From: Nomia melanderi
Lineage: Eukaryota; Arthropoda; Insecta; Hymenoptera; Halictidae
Direction of reading: 5' to 3'
DNA length: 64,000 bases
Assembly: GCF_051020985.1 (NCBI RefSeq)
Contig: NC_135001.1
Coordinates: forward strand, 17,787,896 to 17,851,895
Numbering within the stretch: position 1 is the first letter of the stretch; the number at the start of each line of letters is the position of its first letter. Positions 13,746 through 26,143 of this stretch are shown here, piece after piece. Under the pieces are notes generated by a model. It ran no database searches and was not told where the DNA came from. It saw nothing but the letters and a program-made list of their open reading frames with translations. A program made the translations under genes and the position numbers.

Positions 13746-16700
13746 ACTTTAACTGCAAAAAAATGAACAGTAATTGTTTTTATTAAACTGAGCTTGAACT
13801 CTCGCTTCGCATAAAGCGATTTGATTGAAATAAATGCCACACAAAAAGCATCACTGTCGAGTGTGGTAACAGATTAAAGAATTTTACTGAAAGGGAAGAT
13901 GCAATCAGTGTGCAATAATGGCAACTTAACGTAGAAATGAATGTAACACTTTGTCAAAATGAAAATGAAATAGTTACAATTGTAAAGATGTTATGTATAG
14001 AAAATACATAATTAACTATGTGGCTCATAATATCTACATGACTTACAATTATATTCACGATGAAGATTTTACACATTATGTAACTCAAGAAAAATAATAT
14101 TTTTCACTTATGAATATTTATGTAACAAAACGCTCAATCAACTGATAAACAAATGATCTTCAATTCCGGACTTCTTACCCGCCAGACTTTTAGCTCCATC
14201 CTAACCTATATAATGCATGTTATAAAACTAAATGAACATGAATTATATTAAATTAATGTCCTCTGCGATGACTCTTTTGCAATGATATTCTTCCTAATTA
14301 AACGAGCAAGAAAAGCGTCTATTTTCTACATTTATCAATTAAAGAAATTACATCGTCGCCTGCCATATCTCCTAGGTATACAAATCTAATAATTGTTAAT
14401 TAGATTTTCCAACCAACGCTCAATCAATTTTAATTCCATTTTACTCTACTCGCGTATTATTTGTTTCTCTTTAAAAAATAATGTTTCGCGGTTGATCTTT
14501 AGTGCGACAGATTTCACCTTAGTTTTCTCCTGATGAACGTCGCATCTTTTATTCGTATTTCGAAGGAAGTGCGAAGCAAGTAATTATTCCGTACACCGGA
14601 TGCAATTTTATTTCCTCATTCGCATCCCTCTCTTGGCTGTCATCAGCAGCGATGACTCAGTTTAACACGTTCAACTTCGGTTTCAATAGTTACCGTTTCA
14701 CTCCCCATTAACAAACTTTTGTAGTTTCTGCTTTTAAACCATTTCGATGGCGAACGATGGTGTGAGAAGGAGAAGGTTATAGCGGCGAACTAAAGGAGGT
14801 AATTGTGCCAAACCACATCTGCTAATACAACCGGTGCATCGATTAAGCGATTCCGCTAATCTATACTGTCCGCCTTGATAACGTGTTAGAAGGTAAAGTA
14901 ATCACGAACGTCCCACCGTTTACATTTAGTCTTTCCTATCGCCCTCCATCGAATATTGTTCGTCTTCCATTTTTTATACCACCTCCAGGGATTTTTTTGT
15001 AATCGCTTTTACAACAATACTGTTAGGTTATATTATTATATATTGCTTTACATTATAAGAGTATATTTTTTTAAGCTTCTAGGATTATTCATGATACTAT
15101 ACGAGTAAATATATTAATTTGTTAAGTAGTATTTTTATAATATTAGTAATTGTAAAATAAGGGAATTAAAATCGAACATTTTAATTGGATCGGTAATTCC
15201 ATTATGAAATATTTGCCTATCAAGAAAGTGATATAGAACGTTGTATTTGCAATGTTTGAATTTTCGTGTCCGTATATTTATATAAATTTGCACTTCTATG
15301 AGTTATTAAAACTAAATATAATTTCAAAATTAATGTATAAGAATCTACATCTATATGGACACCTCGGTGTAGTTACAATTTGAATGAAACACCGTTCATT
15401 ATGATCTTATTTGAATAAATTTTTCGCTCTTATATGTACTTTATACACGCGAGATCCTCGATGGAGTGATAATGGATACCATAAGACGGAAGGAAACGAA
15501 GAAAATTGTTTTTCCCGGTGAGAAAAGAATTCGCTTTCAAGTGGTTCGCTTCGTAGCACGTTGGTCACATCAAAATGACGATAAACAAGAATAGCGAATG
15601 AAGAAGTCGTACTGGAAATTGGTAGAGTAACTGTGTGGAGGTACATAGCAATATAAATACTTAAGTTGGGGCTCATGGAACTAGATGTTACTTACGTAAC
15701 GCTGGGAAATGAGAGGACTCGAGAGGTTGGAAGACCTCATCTTGTGAATCCTTCATATCTCATGATAAATATGATCTTGTATCATTTATTGTGGCTGGCA
15801 AAGTTAGAGCGAAAGTGGTTTAATTATGTTTACTTTGGTACCAAAATGAGATACACCTTTCAAAGGGTAAATCGTCATCTAGTTTTATCACTGACGGGAA
15901 CGCGAACATTGTCTTTTCACGTAACCAAAGTCCGATTCAACGAGGACGAATCAAAGCTGATAAATAGAACACGAATGAAATTCTGAAATTAACTCCTTGT
16001 ACTCTACAATATTTTTCGGAATAAATATCGTAATGCCTTTTTTCATTATGCTTCGGTTATGCGTTGAATGGAAATAAAATTTAACAATTGCTTAATTAAT
16101 AATTGCGTAATGATGTTCATATGATAAATACAACAGTATTAGCATGGTTGACTGATGTGAGTAATTGGCGTCTAATTCTATACGTACATTCCGTTATATT
16201 TTCTAATTGTAGCAACTGCATATAGATTTTCCAATAGGAGATTTTCTTAAGTAAATCTATCTAGTCAATTCTCCGATTCGCGGATAGCACTGTAATGAAT
16301 AATATAAAGTTCAATATTCTAGGTATAGATACAACGAATTTTACTGTAAATAATTTAATTTGAATTTTTCCTAATCCCCCGTGCTAAAAGCCACCTTCGT
16401 TCTATTTCATTTTCGTTCACTAATCTAAAATTCATTTTTGTTTACTAATCTAATGTTTGTACATTACTCATGTTTCATGTATAATTAATTATTGTAAATG
16501 TTTCACGTTTCTAAAGCTACTGTTTAAAACGCAATTATCAAATGACTCACCAAAGTAGATATAATACGTGACATACCAAATCGTAATTACCATTCAAGCT
16601 TGTACACGTTAATAATAAATGAGTAAATAATTTATGAACTGTAGTTAATACCAAAATAAATAGAAGCTTTTACATCCAACTAAATAGAATGTTTCATAAT

Positions 16701-19700
16701 TCATATGCAATAACAAAACAATGAATTTCGGGCATAAAGCTTCATATACAATTCATTTGTTAAAACGATATTGAAATTCGTTCAATTTTCTATTCTCCCA
16801 TATAGTAAAGTCAATTTAAAAAATTAATAAATCATTGTATATACAAATATCAGAGAATTAGTACAAAACTTTATATTATTTACATTTTCATGTAATCTTT
16901 ATTATTGGTACTGTCTATAAAGAATGACACCTTCGTCGGTCATAAAGAAAACGTTTTCTTCGAAGGGAAAATTTTACGAGGTGGTGAATTTTGTAAAAAT
17001 GAAGGGCTATTTATCTCCTTACCCTAGTATGTCCGTTAAATATCACACAAGAGTCCACTAGAGGAGCCCCTTAGGTGGCTCGGCGGATTTGCATATGGTG
17101 GAAAGTTGTGACTGGAACTCTCCACGCCCCGGATCGGTGATTTTGCGGGTTATCTCCTTCGTCTAAGGGCGAAGTACACAACCGTGTACGTGCATGCACA
17201 ACCGCGTGTGTCTGTGTCCAGCGAGAAGATCCGGTAGGTTCTGTTGCCTGACCATTCGCAGCTAGTTCATCTTTGCTTCTCCTTACCTTAGCGATGTCGG
17301 ACGATGATTGGATCCGTTTCACGGACCCTCTCGGTATGAACAAAATACCAGTTTCGAGTCGCCGTCGACTCCAATCAAATTTTTACTGTCATTGTAAAGT
17401 CTTGCGATATACGACACGCGGCGAACCGGCTCGGGGCAGAATCTAAATTTTTATTAAGTCACGTATTACCTCGTTTTATCAAATCATTCTGTGCATATTC
17501 GATTTTTTTTTATTAAAGTACACCTAACCCCTGGCTTCTGCCGGTTGCTCTCCCATCCGAGGATGGTTGATTCGGTTCGATATTTTAGATTTGAAGTAGC
17601 CGTTGGGAATATCCGATGGATTTTCTTCTGGCTATCTTCTTAGATTCGTCAGATTCAATTTCGTTGATCGAGAAATTCCTGAAGACCACTGCCCTATGAT
17701 ATTCCGTTTCACTTTTCCGTCCTTTCTCGTTCGATTGGCTCGTCTTAATCATTCTTGTATGTACTACGCGATGAAAGTTTGTTCGAAGGAGGCCTTTGGC
17801 GAATATATGTGTCTTGTTAAATCTGCAGTTGCGAATGTTGTAAGCTAATTTCAAAATATCGAGTCGATGCTCTCCTCTTTTGAGTATTAAAATGTCTTTC
17901 ATGTATGAAATATTAACATTACAAAAATTTTTATAGAAATTATAGTAAAACATTGTAAAAATACATAAAAGTGTTTTCTAAAATTTTAAATAAATATTCC
18001 TATTTCAATTTTCTTCGAAATTTCAACAACACAATCATTGTAAATGTTGCAAAGGAAAGTGGACATTTTTCGATTCTATATAATCGTGAAATATTTTTTG
18101 TATCAGTATTATATATCATAAACATTAGTTTCTTAGATTCTCTTATATTTTCTGATGTATTAAATTTATTTTGCAAATATTTCATACTTTCTAATTCCAT
18201 TACGCAATTTTTTTCAAATCTTTATTCTACTTTAAGAAAATTTATCATCGATAAACAAATAACTTTATATTGTGTCTATGATGAAACAGTATCAAGATCC
18301 CAATAAACAGAGTCATTTATAATTAATAAGGATATATTCATATCACTGAAATATTTACTTTCAGACGTGACAATACTTGTTATTGTCAATCGAAAATCTA
18401 ATATTATTGTAGAAAATTGATCTAATAGCGAGTATCAATGAAATTTATCCTTATCGCACATTGCTGTTTATCGTCTGCTGACTTGACAGTGGATAGGCTG
18501 GAGTATCACAACAATCGATACTATTCAATAATTCTATTCTGGTTACAGAGGGCAATATCTAAAATATACCGAGTCACAGTATTTTCTGAGAATGAAAGAG
18601 CTACGACAGAGAGAAACGAAAGATCTGGTGAAATAATATCGCTGATGGAAGTGAATCCATGCAGTCCGACCGAAATTGGACAAAGCAAACGAGCAAAATT
18701 GAACGAAAGACTAGTCTAACATTTTCACAACTCAAGTCCTTATGATATTTGTTTTTCATTTTTCTTATCCTTCTTTCGTCCAGATATGCATGAAAAAATG
18801 TAATAAAATAACCGGTAAAAACTGTTATAAAACATCTGATCAAATTCTAATAATACCGATTCTTGCATTCTCTAAATAAAAGTTGATCTTTCTGACGAAT
18901 AAAATGTAAAACGCTAAAGTCTAAGAATAATGTTTGTAATTGTACAAAATTTGATTAGGTTTAAAAAACTATTTCACGAAATATATGATTGAATTATGAC
19001 GATAACGTTCCTCATTAACTTCAATTGAACTCATTTAACTGATTCGCACGAATTGCAAGCAACCTCGATTCAAGACTTATTAAACAATAAAAGAAAAATA
19101 AACAAAATAACAGGCAATGTGTTGTGAAGGGTAAAATGGGAGATCTCATTCGGTTGGTTAACTGTTAAATAATTCCTAGATAACTGTAACATGTCGACTG
19201 TACAACAATTTATTTAACGCCTATTACAATAGCAATTTGTCAGGCACTGAATTGCATCATTTTACATGAAACGTGCATTCGTCGTTTGGCAATAAATATT
19301 ACCACACGAACAATTATCGTACATAACATGATGGTTTTTAAAAATCCAGTTGAAAACGGTTTCAGATTTTCTTGTCTTTTTAGCGAAATGGGTTATTCGT
19401 GTAAATGCGTGACTGTCGCAGAAGCTACAGTCGCAAATCAACGCCTTATAATCTTGAAATTTTATTTCGGTTAATTTTTCTGACAAAAGACACTTAACGT
19501 GAGAGTTTCGTAGAAGTTGGAAGTGACACAGGCACGGGACTAGGTGTGCGTATCATAATTCTGGAACTCCTTGAAAAAAAAAAATAAGGAGGACAGGTAC
19601 AGTTTCGTTGAGAGAAAAAAGTTGCAACGTGCGAACGGACGTCAGATTTGCAGCTTAAACCGTCGCCGTTGCTCCCGACGTGGAAACTGTTGTCCATTTA

Positions 19701-20036
19701 TAAGTTCACCAGCGGCGGAAATTTCTTCGTTAGTTTCTCCGTCACATTTTTAGTCCGACAGGTCTGATTCTATTATGCCGCACCGTGTACGTACGTTCCG
19801 TGAAAATATTTAAATGGTTTTTATATATGGTCTGTTGCCATGGCTCGTACAAGCATTACATCATTTTTCGCACGTGAATTCGAGTTGATTTATTTTCCCG
19901 AACGAAGGTCTGCGATAAAACAATAGAAATCTTGACACGGCGACAGACTATTATCAAATTTTGCACAAGAAAAGTTTGTTCTGCCAATACTACATCATAT
20001 ATAGTTACCGACGAAAACTTAGGTGCAACATGGTTG
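13746..20036. other. No gene supported
   Basis: Long non-coding block. Frames at 15407-15676, 15666-15986, 17071-17343 and 17585-17953 (89-122 codons) lack recognisable domains. The 17050-17450 patch is GC-richer, and its minus strand reads a short open segment ending AAG|GTAAGG at about 17289, a donor-like context that could mark a small exon or an old repeat. An 11-base A run lies at 19573-19583. Confidence 0.4.
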
Positions 20037-20273
20037 TTAACCCTTTGCCTTATAACAATGTGTCAGACTCGTAATTTTCAAAATGAATTAACACATATTA
20101 TTCGACTCACGCAAATTCAGATAAAATATTATTCTGGTTTTATCAATTAATACACGTTAGAGCAAACGTAGAAATAGAATATGCCTAGAATTTTTCTTTC
20201 TCCAATAAATTATTATTGTCAAAGTAGTCGTATCGATCAAAGTTGAGAAAGAAATCGTAGAGCAAGAGGTTAA
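20037..20273 (-). mobile_element. MITE family C, full-length copy
   Basis: TTAA at 20037-20040 and 20270-20273 bounds 237 bp. Terminal sequences CCCTTTGCCTTATAA and AGAGCAAGAGG are partial inverted repeats. In reverse orientation it matches 22983-23226 and 28143-28604 (GATTTCTTTCTCAACT, TGATCGA, and the TGTCAGACTCG near the other end). Confidence 0.75.
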
Positions 20274-20549
20274 GGTGCGAATAATAAAGATACCGCGAGA
20301 CTGGGATTAACGCGTAAGCGACCAGCGTTATTTCAGTAGCGATCATCATGGTTACAAACTCCATTAAACGCAATTCGTCTCCATAAAATGCAAATAAAAT
20401 TCAAAAACAAATACCGCGTCTCGTCTTCCTTTACCTTGCGCCACGAGTTACGATTTCAAATACAAACACACGTAGGAATAATCTAATTTTCTCTATGGAA
20501 AATACAAAATATATAGCTTGACAAATATGTGACGCTGGTCGCGAACGTG

Positions 20550-20801
20550 TTAACCTGTTAACTGTGGAATTCAGTTTGAAAAATCTCTCGTTTTGTGTGC
20601 AATAAAATCAAAAAATGAAGTGTGCACTCGTCAAACGCAGGACGAATGCACTTAGGGTATATTTGAATGAAAAGCCAAAGCAAAACAAAAAAGAAATACT
20701 CGTTTGTCTGGAAAAATAAAAAAGTTCATCGTTGAAAGAATTAGTATCGTTTCGAGCTTTAAGATGACGTGTATACTCGTCAAACGTAGTTGATTCGTTA
20801 A
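20550..20801 (+). mobile_element. MITE family A, best copy
   Basis: This 252-bp copy is bounded by TTAA at 20550-20553 and 20798-20801. Left end CCTGTTAACTGTGG; right end CAAACGTAGTTGATTCG. It contains two related internal blocks, ACTCGTCAAACGCAGG (about 20626-20641) and ACTCGTCAAACGTAG (about 20775-20789), each preceded by a (T)GTGTRYACTCGTC context. It is the reference for copies at 494, 7380, 10903, 44557 and 47711. Confidence 0.8.
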
Positions 20802-22932
20802 AGAACAAACGTTTCGTTTTATGTATATTTTATATAGGGAAGAGTTGACCGAAGCAACTTTAATTTCTTCCATTGGTAATAATGGTACTTTGTTTGAATC
20901 AATAAATAAATATTTATTCTATCTATTCTGTGTAACATATTTCGGGAGCAAATTATTTACTACATTGTTTTCGATGTTGCGAGATATTAAACGTAATAGT
21001 TAATATACAATAAGTTGAAAATTATTTTCTGAAGCTCATGTTTCGATTTATGAAATAAGTAAGTGATTTTATTATATTATGCACAGTATTTTTGCTGTAT
21101 CAAGTACGTTTTGGATTATTTCTCTTTTTTTAAATACAAATTTCTCCGATGAAACGCAGGATTTCACAGTAACGTAAATCTTCTTGAAGTTTAGAATTCT
21201 AATTTAAAAATAATAAAGTAAGTTTTACGTACCTATAGTTCTTCATAAAAAATTATAGAGTATAAGTAATTAACAGACTGACTTGTAATATAAATATTGT
21301 GTTTAAAAGAATTTCTTGTTTCTGATAATTTCCATGGCATGTTAATTCTTCTTGATAATTGTTCTTGATTACCTGTTATTCGTTGTCTATTGTTTTTATC
21401 AAACATCAGTTTACTATAAATTTCACCACTAAATGAAATGCAATTTAGGCTATAAATTTTCATTTATTCCTTAACCTTTCTCTCATCTCTCCGTCAGATT
21501 TTTTGTTGTTTAAGATGTATAAGGATATATTGTAAAAATATCTTTGTTTTGTTATTTGTGCTAATATTTTTCTAGTTTTAGCATTATTTCGTGCGGATGG
21601 AAATCAAAAAATTGCGAGTGAGAAAAATACCTGTAATTTCGGTTTCTCGTGCACTCCTACTTGTTACGCATGCCACTGGGATACAGTAATTACTTTACGT
21701 GCTCTTTGCATTTCCATTTGGTTTTTGAAGTATAAGTATCATTAACACAATTCTGTTACGTTATGAACAGAATGGAGTGACGTCATTAAAAAGATGATGG
21801 TATTCCTGAAACCTGTAATTCATTCTGATACACTCTGCCAAATGGTACTGTAATTTAATCTAAAAATAAAATATTATTTATGCGTCTTAATGACAAGAAG
21901 ATAGTTTAAGTATACAAATCTATTCTTCCTCTCTACAAATATATTAACTTATTTGTACAATAGTAACCGTTATGGTAGTTAACTCTCATTTTCGTAACTG
22001 AAAGAATTTTTCACGTGTTACATTGACGAAATAATGAAATAATCAACAATAAATAAACATTTAATATAATTTTGTTTATAGAAATACATATTTATGCAGC
22101 AAACTCGCATTTCTCGCACGAAATGAAGTGATATGCTAGATATACTGCTCTTTTATATTTACCATAACGTACACTATATATGTACAATGGCGATTAAAGT
22201 TGGATTCTTAATGAAAATCGATTTCACAAATTGTTGCAACTTCTTGAAAAAAATCGTAAAACAATTCACCTCGGTTCATTTCAGAGTCTAACATTATTGA
22301 GTGCCTTTATTGGCAAATATTTGTATAATTCAAATGTCTGCAAGAACAGTCAACATTTTTCTTAACTGTATACAGTACAGTTTTGTAAAGTTTCCCACTT
22401 CCAACAATGTTTTAAAATATATTGTACGATTTCTCTTTTCTGACGTTATGGCAATTTTTAGGTATCGATAATTTCTTTTAACTACTAAGTTACCGATAGC
22501 GTCATCGTGTTACTTTTATGCGAGGGCATCTGTAAATCGTTATAACTTTTGCCATTTAAAGTTATACATGCTTAGCTTTATTCTGAAAGGGTTGCATGAT
22601 AGGCACATAACTGTCGCGCAACAATTACAAAGCAATGAATTAACCACGAAAGAATTTGATAAATTTGATAACACGTAAGGGTTGTGCGAATGAAATTGAA
22701 ACACTAGGATCCTTTTTGTAATAAATACCGTCTCTATCATTTTAGCGTGTTTTCCTAAAGACAACATATACTTCTATAATGTTATAATAAATTAATTATT
22801 TATAATAAAAATAAATTTTCTTTCTGACATTTTAAATGTATATATAACTTTCAAAATGAACCACATCAAATTGAATCTGCCCCTTCTCTTAATTCATTTG
22901 AAATTTCAGAAAATAAATTTATTAGTATAGTC
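20802..22932. other. No gene recognised
   Basis: AT-rich non-coding sequence with frames of at most 76 codons and no repeat relationship that I could see. Confidence 0.5.
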
Positions 22933-23226
22933 AATATTTATATATATTAACTTGTAATAATAATATTAATAATAGTAATTATAACTTGCCTTATGATTTC
23001 TTTCTGAATTGTGATTGATCTAACTACTTTGTTATTAATAATTCACTGAAACAAGTGTAGATTCCAGTCTTATTTTATACCAACGTGTGCTCTAAGGTAT
23101 AATCATTGATAACAGAGAAATAATATGTAATTTGTATTCAAACAAACTGAATATTATTTATTTTGTTGAATTCTGTTTGAAATCTTCACCACGAGTCTGA
23201 CACGATATTGTAGGGCAAGAGGTTAA
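22933..23226 (+). mobile_element. MITE family C copy, with duplicated left flank
   Basis: The family C body runs from about 22983 (AACTTGCCTTATGATTTC) to TTAA at 23223-23226, ending GGGCAAGAGG. The sequence from 22933 to 23196 recurs at 24964-25227 with about 90% or better identity, including some 50 bp of AT-rich flank, so the later copy arose by duplication rather than by a second transposition. Confidence 0.72.
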
Positions 23227-24736
23227 TAATATATAATAATGTACAATCATATATAATAATATATAATGGTATGTATTTCTTATTAAAAGAATCAGTGACA
23301 AAACAATATCATCCGTTACCATTAGAATTGTGTCACGTTGCCACAAATGACGAATGAGGAATAATCCTTAGATAGTAATCGCTTATTCTTTTCACATAAG
23401 CGAACATGAAATGCAGCACCATAAGGTTTCTTTCACTGTAATCAGAGGGAAAAGAAAACTTGAGTCTGCAAAAATGAAATCTGGCGTAGGGAAATAAGAA
23501 GAAAATTGAACAGAAATACGTAAACGAATGTAATTGAATGAATATATTTGCGTGTAGAATTACAGAAGTTGCATGCTCGTTTGCATATCTACGATCACGT
23601 CCAGCAACGTTTCCATTTCTATTTTAAAGTTCTCATCAACATATAAATGCTGATAATTAATATTTTCGTCGCTAATTAATTATGAACTGGAGAAAGTATA
23701 GGACGTCGGTACTTTCAGCATTATTGATCTGTATTATAATATTTTTAATATGATCCGGAGTATTTCAAAAGCAAAGGATCCGTTGGATTTGTAAAGGCGA
23801 ATTAAATTTTAGAACTTGATTGAACAATTTTCTACATTAGATATAGGTCAGCTGAATAAAATCATAGATATAGAAAATATTTATTGAAATGTTCATACTT
23901 TGGTGTAATAAGTCGAAAATATCTATTATTCGTTAAACGATTCGACGATTGTGTTAATAACGATGATCAACAATTTAAACATTTTTTGATACAAAAATTT
24001 TAATATAAATATCTTAATAAATACTCTCCGTGGATCTCTTTACTACTTAATATCTATTTATACAGTTTGTAATACATTTCATTGCCGTATAGAAATATAG
24101 AGTCTACCACATAAAAGGAACAGCGTGATTTTGAAAATTTTCAAAATTCAAGGACAAAGTAGTCAGTTTATTACATACCTTTTTAAAATATTCGTCGACA
24201 TCTCGTATTGTTCATTATTCTCAAGAATCCTTAATAATTCTCAATAGTCATTAATTCTCGTCGAATCGAAGTGTTTTTATAACCATTCTTAATTTTTCAT
24301 TCTCATTCTCTTAGTTACCTGAACATTCTATAGAAAATCTGAGTTTCCAGTACAATTGATCAGTAACGCGTATTGTATCTTTTCGTTTCTACACCTGTCC
24401 GACGAGCGTATAATAACAGAGACAAGTCTTTCCAACGACGCGATTGGAAATCAGCTACTAATTTCAAGCTGATCGACGCAGTTCGACCAAAACCACCTAT
24501 TCACCATCCAGCTTTGCATTCCCAAATTCTCGCGTGCTATAAAGCCGTAACGTCGGCTTCGGATAGATACTGTGTAGCCTGTGTACATCGTACTATGCAT
24601 ACACGGACTGCATTCTCGCGTTCTACTTCTTGCCTCCTTCCTTCGCTTCTCCTACGTACCTAACCTGTCTGTATATTGTCAACTACACAAACACATTTCC
24701 CGTTCAGTGTATAATGCATCGAAATATTGAACTTGT
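23227..24736. other. No gene recognised
   Basis: Begins with an ATATAATAA-type simple repeat (to about 23270). The 24380-24700 part is GC-richer and holds a 96-codon plus-strand frame (24373-24663) without known domains; no gene is claimed. Confidence 0.45.
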
Positions 24737-24961
24737 ATTCCTGTAAACGACTGCTTACGGCCGGGGACCCCAATTTCGTTACAGTCTGTCCACGGAACAA
24801 TTTTTACCTGGATGCTGATATTAAAATCCTGGAAAAAGCAGTGCAGCCTGATTCTTCATGAAATATTCATATAACTATGCCGATCTATTTTTCTCGTTAT
24901 TTATAACTGTCTCACTTTTTCTTAACACGCTATTTATGAATTCGGCAGCGCGTCTCGCCTT
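24737..24961 (+). repeat. Duplicated segment, copy 1 (empty form)
   Basis: It runs from ATTCCTGTAAACGACTGC through TTACGGCCGGGGACCC to CGTCTCGCCTT and recurs at 25232-25675. Here the site GATATTAAAATCC has no MITE. The two copies flank a duplicated piece of the 22933-23196 region. Confidence 0.8.
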
Positions 24962-24963
24962 AT

Positions 24964-25227
24964 ATATTTATATATATTAACTTGCAATAATAATATTAAT
25001 AATAGTAATTGTAACTTGCCTTATGATTTCTTCCCGAACTGTGATTGATCTAACTACTTTGTTATTAATAATTCACTGAAATAAGAGTAGATTCCAGTCT
25101 TACCTTACGCCAACGTGTGCTCTAAGGTGTAATCATTGATAACAGAGAAATAATATGTAATTTGTATTCAAACAATCTGAATAATATTTATGTTTGTCAA
25201 ATTCTGTTTGAAATCTTCACCACGAGT
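24964..25227 (+). repeat. Duplicate of 22933-23196, containing a truncated family C MITE
   Basis: Colinear with 22933-23196 over 264 bp at an almost constant offset of 2,031. It stops at CACGAGT, losing the right end of the MITE, and is followed within 5 bp by the second copy of the 24737 segment. Confidence 0.8.
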
Positions 25228-25231
25228 GAAG

Positions 25232-25675
25232 ATTCCTGTAAATGACTGCTTACGGCCGGGGACCCTAATTTCGTTACAGTCTGTCCACAATTTTTACCTG
25301 GAAGCTGATATTAACCCTTTGCACTCGAGAGGTGACTCTCACAATTTGATTTGATATAACAAAATTACAAAGTGCCATATATGATATTAAGTTTTGTATA
25401 ATGCATCAATATATGAAATATTTATATAAATTAGCTTTGTTTCTTAAATCACGTATGTTTTCTCATCAGTTCGTTTCAAATAATGTTGTGTATATCTTAT
25501 TGGACAATGTCGAATGTTTTTGGTGAAAAGCTTTCGAGTGCAAAGGGAAGAGCAATGCAGCCTGATTCTTCATGAAATATTCATATAACTATGCTGATAT
25601 ATTTTTCTCGTTATTTATAACTGTCTCACCTTCTCTGAACACGCTATTTATGAATTTGGGAGCGTGTCTCGCCTT
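25232..25675 (+). repeat. Duplicated segment, copy 2 (interrupted by a MITE)
   Basis: Matches 24737-24961 on both sides of a family E element at 25315-25547. The same CCGGGGACCC, CTGTCCAC and GATTCTTCATGAAATATTC blocks occur in the same order. Confidence 0.8.
25311..25547 (+). mobile_element. MITE family E, copy 2, inserted at TTAA
   Basis: TTAA (25311-25314) precedes CCCTTTGCACTCGAGAG, and the right end is CTTTCGAGTGCAAAGGG. These form a 17-bp inverted repeat with one mismatch. The interior matches the reverse of 10126-10323. Compared with the uninterrupted duplicate at 24737-24961, the right TTAA and about ten bases beyond it are missing. Confidence 0.85.
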
Positions 25676-25924
25676 TAACACGTCCAATGCCGCGTGTGCC
25701 ATATATGGTACATGCCAATTTTTCAAAGAAAATATTTTTAAGGGACATGTGGTCGCGGTTAGTGGTACGCTGTATATAGTAGCGGAAACGTAAAGAAATG
25801 ATATCGAAGTATATACAAGTCACCAGAAACTTGAATATAATTTGATATTTTATTTAAAAAATCAAAACACTTTATTTATAAATCAAGATATAACTGAAAT
25901 TCATGGTGGCGCGGAACGTGTCAA
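25675..25924 (+). mobile_element. MITE family G, diverged copy
   Basis: TTAACACGTCCAATGCCGCG at the left and GGCGCGGAACGTGTCAA at the right are inverted relative to each other. The right TTAA has changed to TCAA. A short frame across the left half (25572-25793) is not a gene. Confidence 0.6.
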
Positions 25925-26143
25925 CACTAGATTTACGGAACCCGTTGATTTAACGGGTATTGAATTTTTTAAACATTATTTGGTAACAATTTCAGTGGAT
26001 TTTGACAGATGCTATTATGCGGATACAATTTATAATACTCTGTTCCTGAAACTCTAATTTGCGCGGTCTATATAAACGAATATGTAGTCTTCTGGGAGTG
26101 ATAGAATAATGTATAGAATAAATGTTCGTAAATCTAGTGTTAA
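25921..26143. mobile_element. MITE family B, copy abutting a family G element
   Basis: Terminal inverted repeats ACACTAGATTTACG and CGTAAATCTAGTGT are perfect over 14 bp. The right flank is TTAA (26140-26143); the left is TCAA (25921-25924), shared with the right end of the preceding family G element. Confidence 0.78.

Noticed and set aside
24373..24663. 96-codon frame in a GC-richer patch
   Set aside because: No recognisable domain or splice-bounded structure. A TATAAAG-like string inside it is not in promoter position relative to any gene.
24737..25675. Interpretation of the A-B-A' unit as an LTR retrotransposon
   Set aside because: The internal part is only ~270 bp, has no primer site, polypurine tract or coding remnant, and duplicates a nearby locus; local duplication is simpler.
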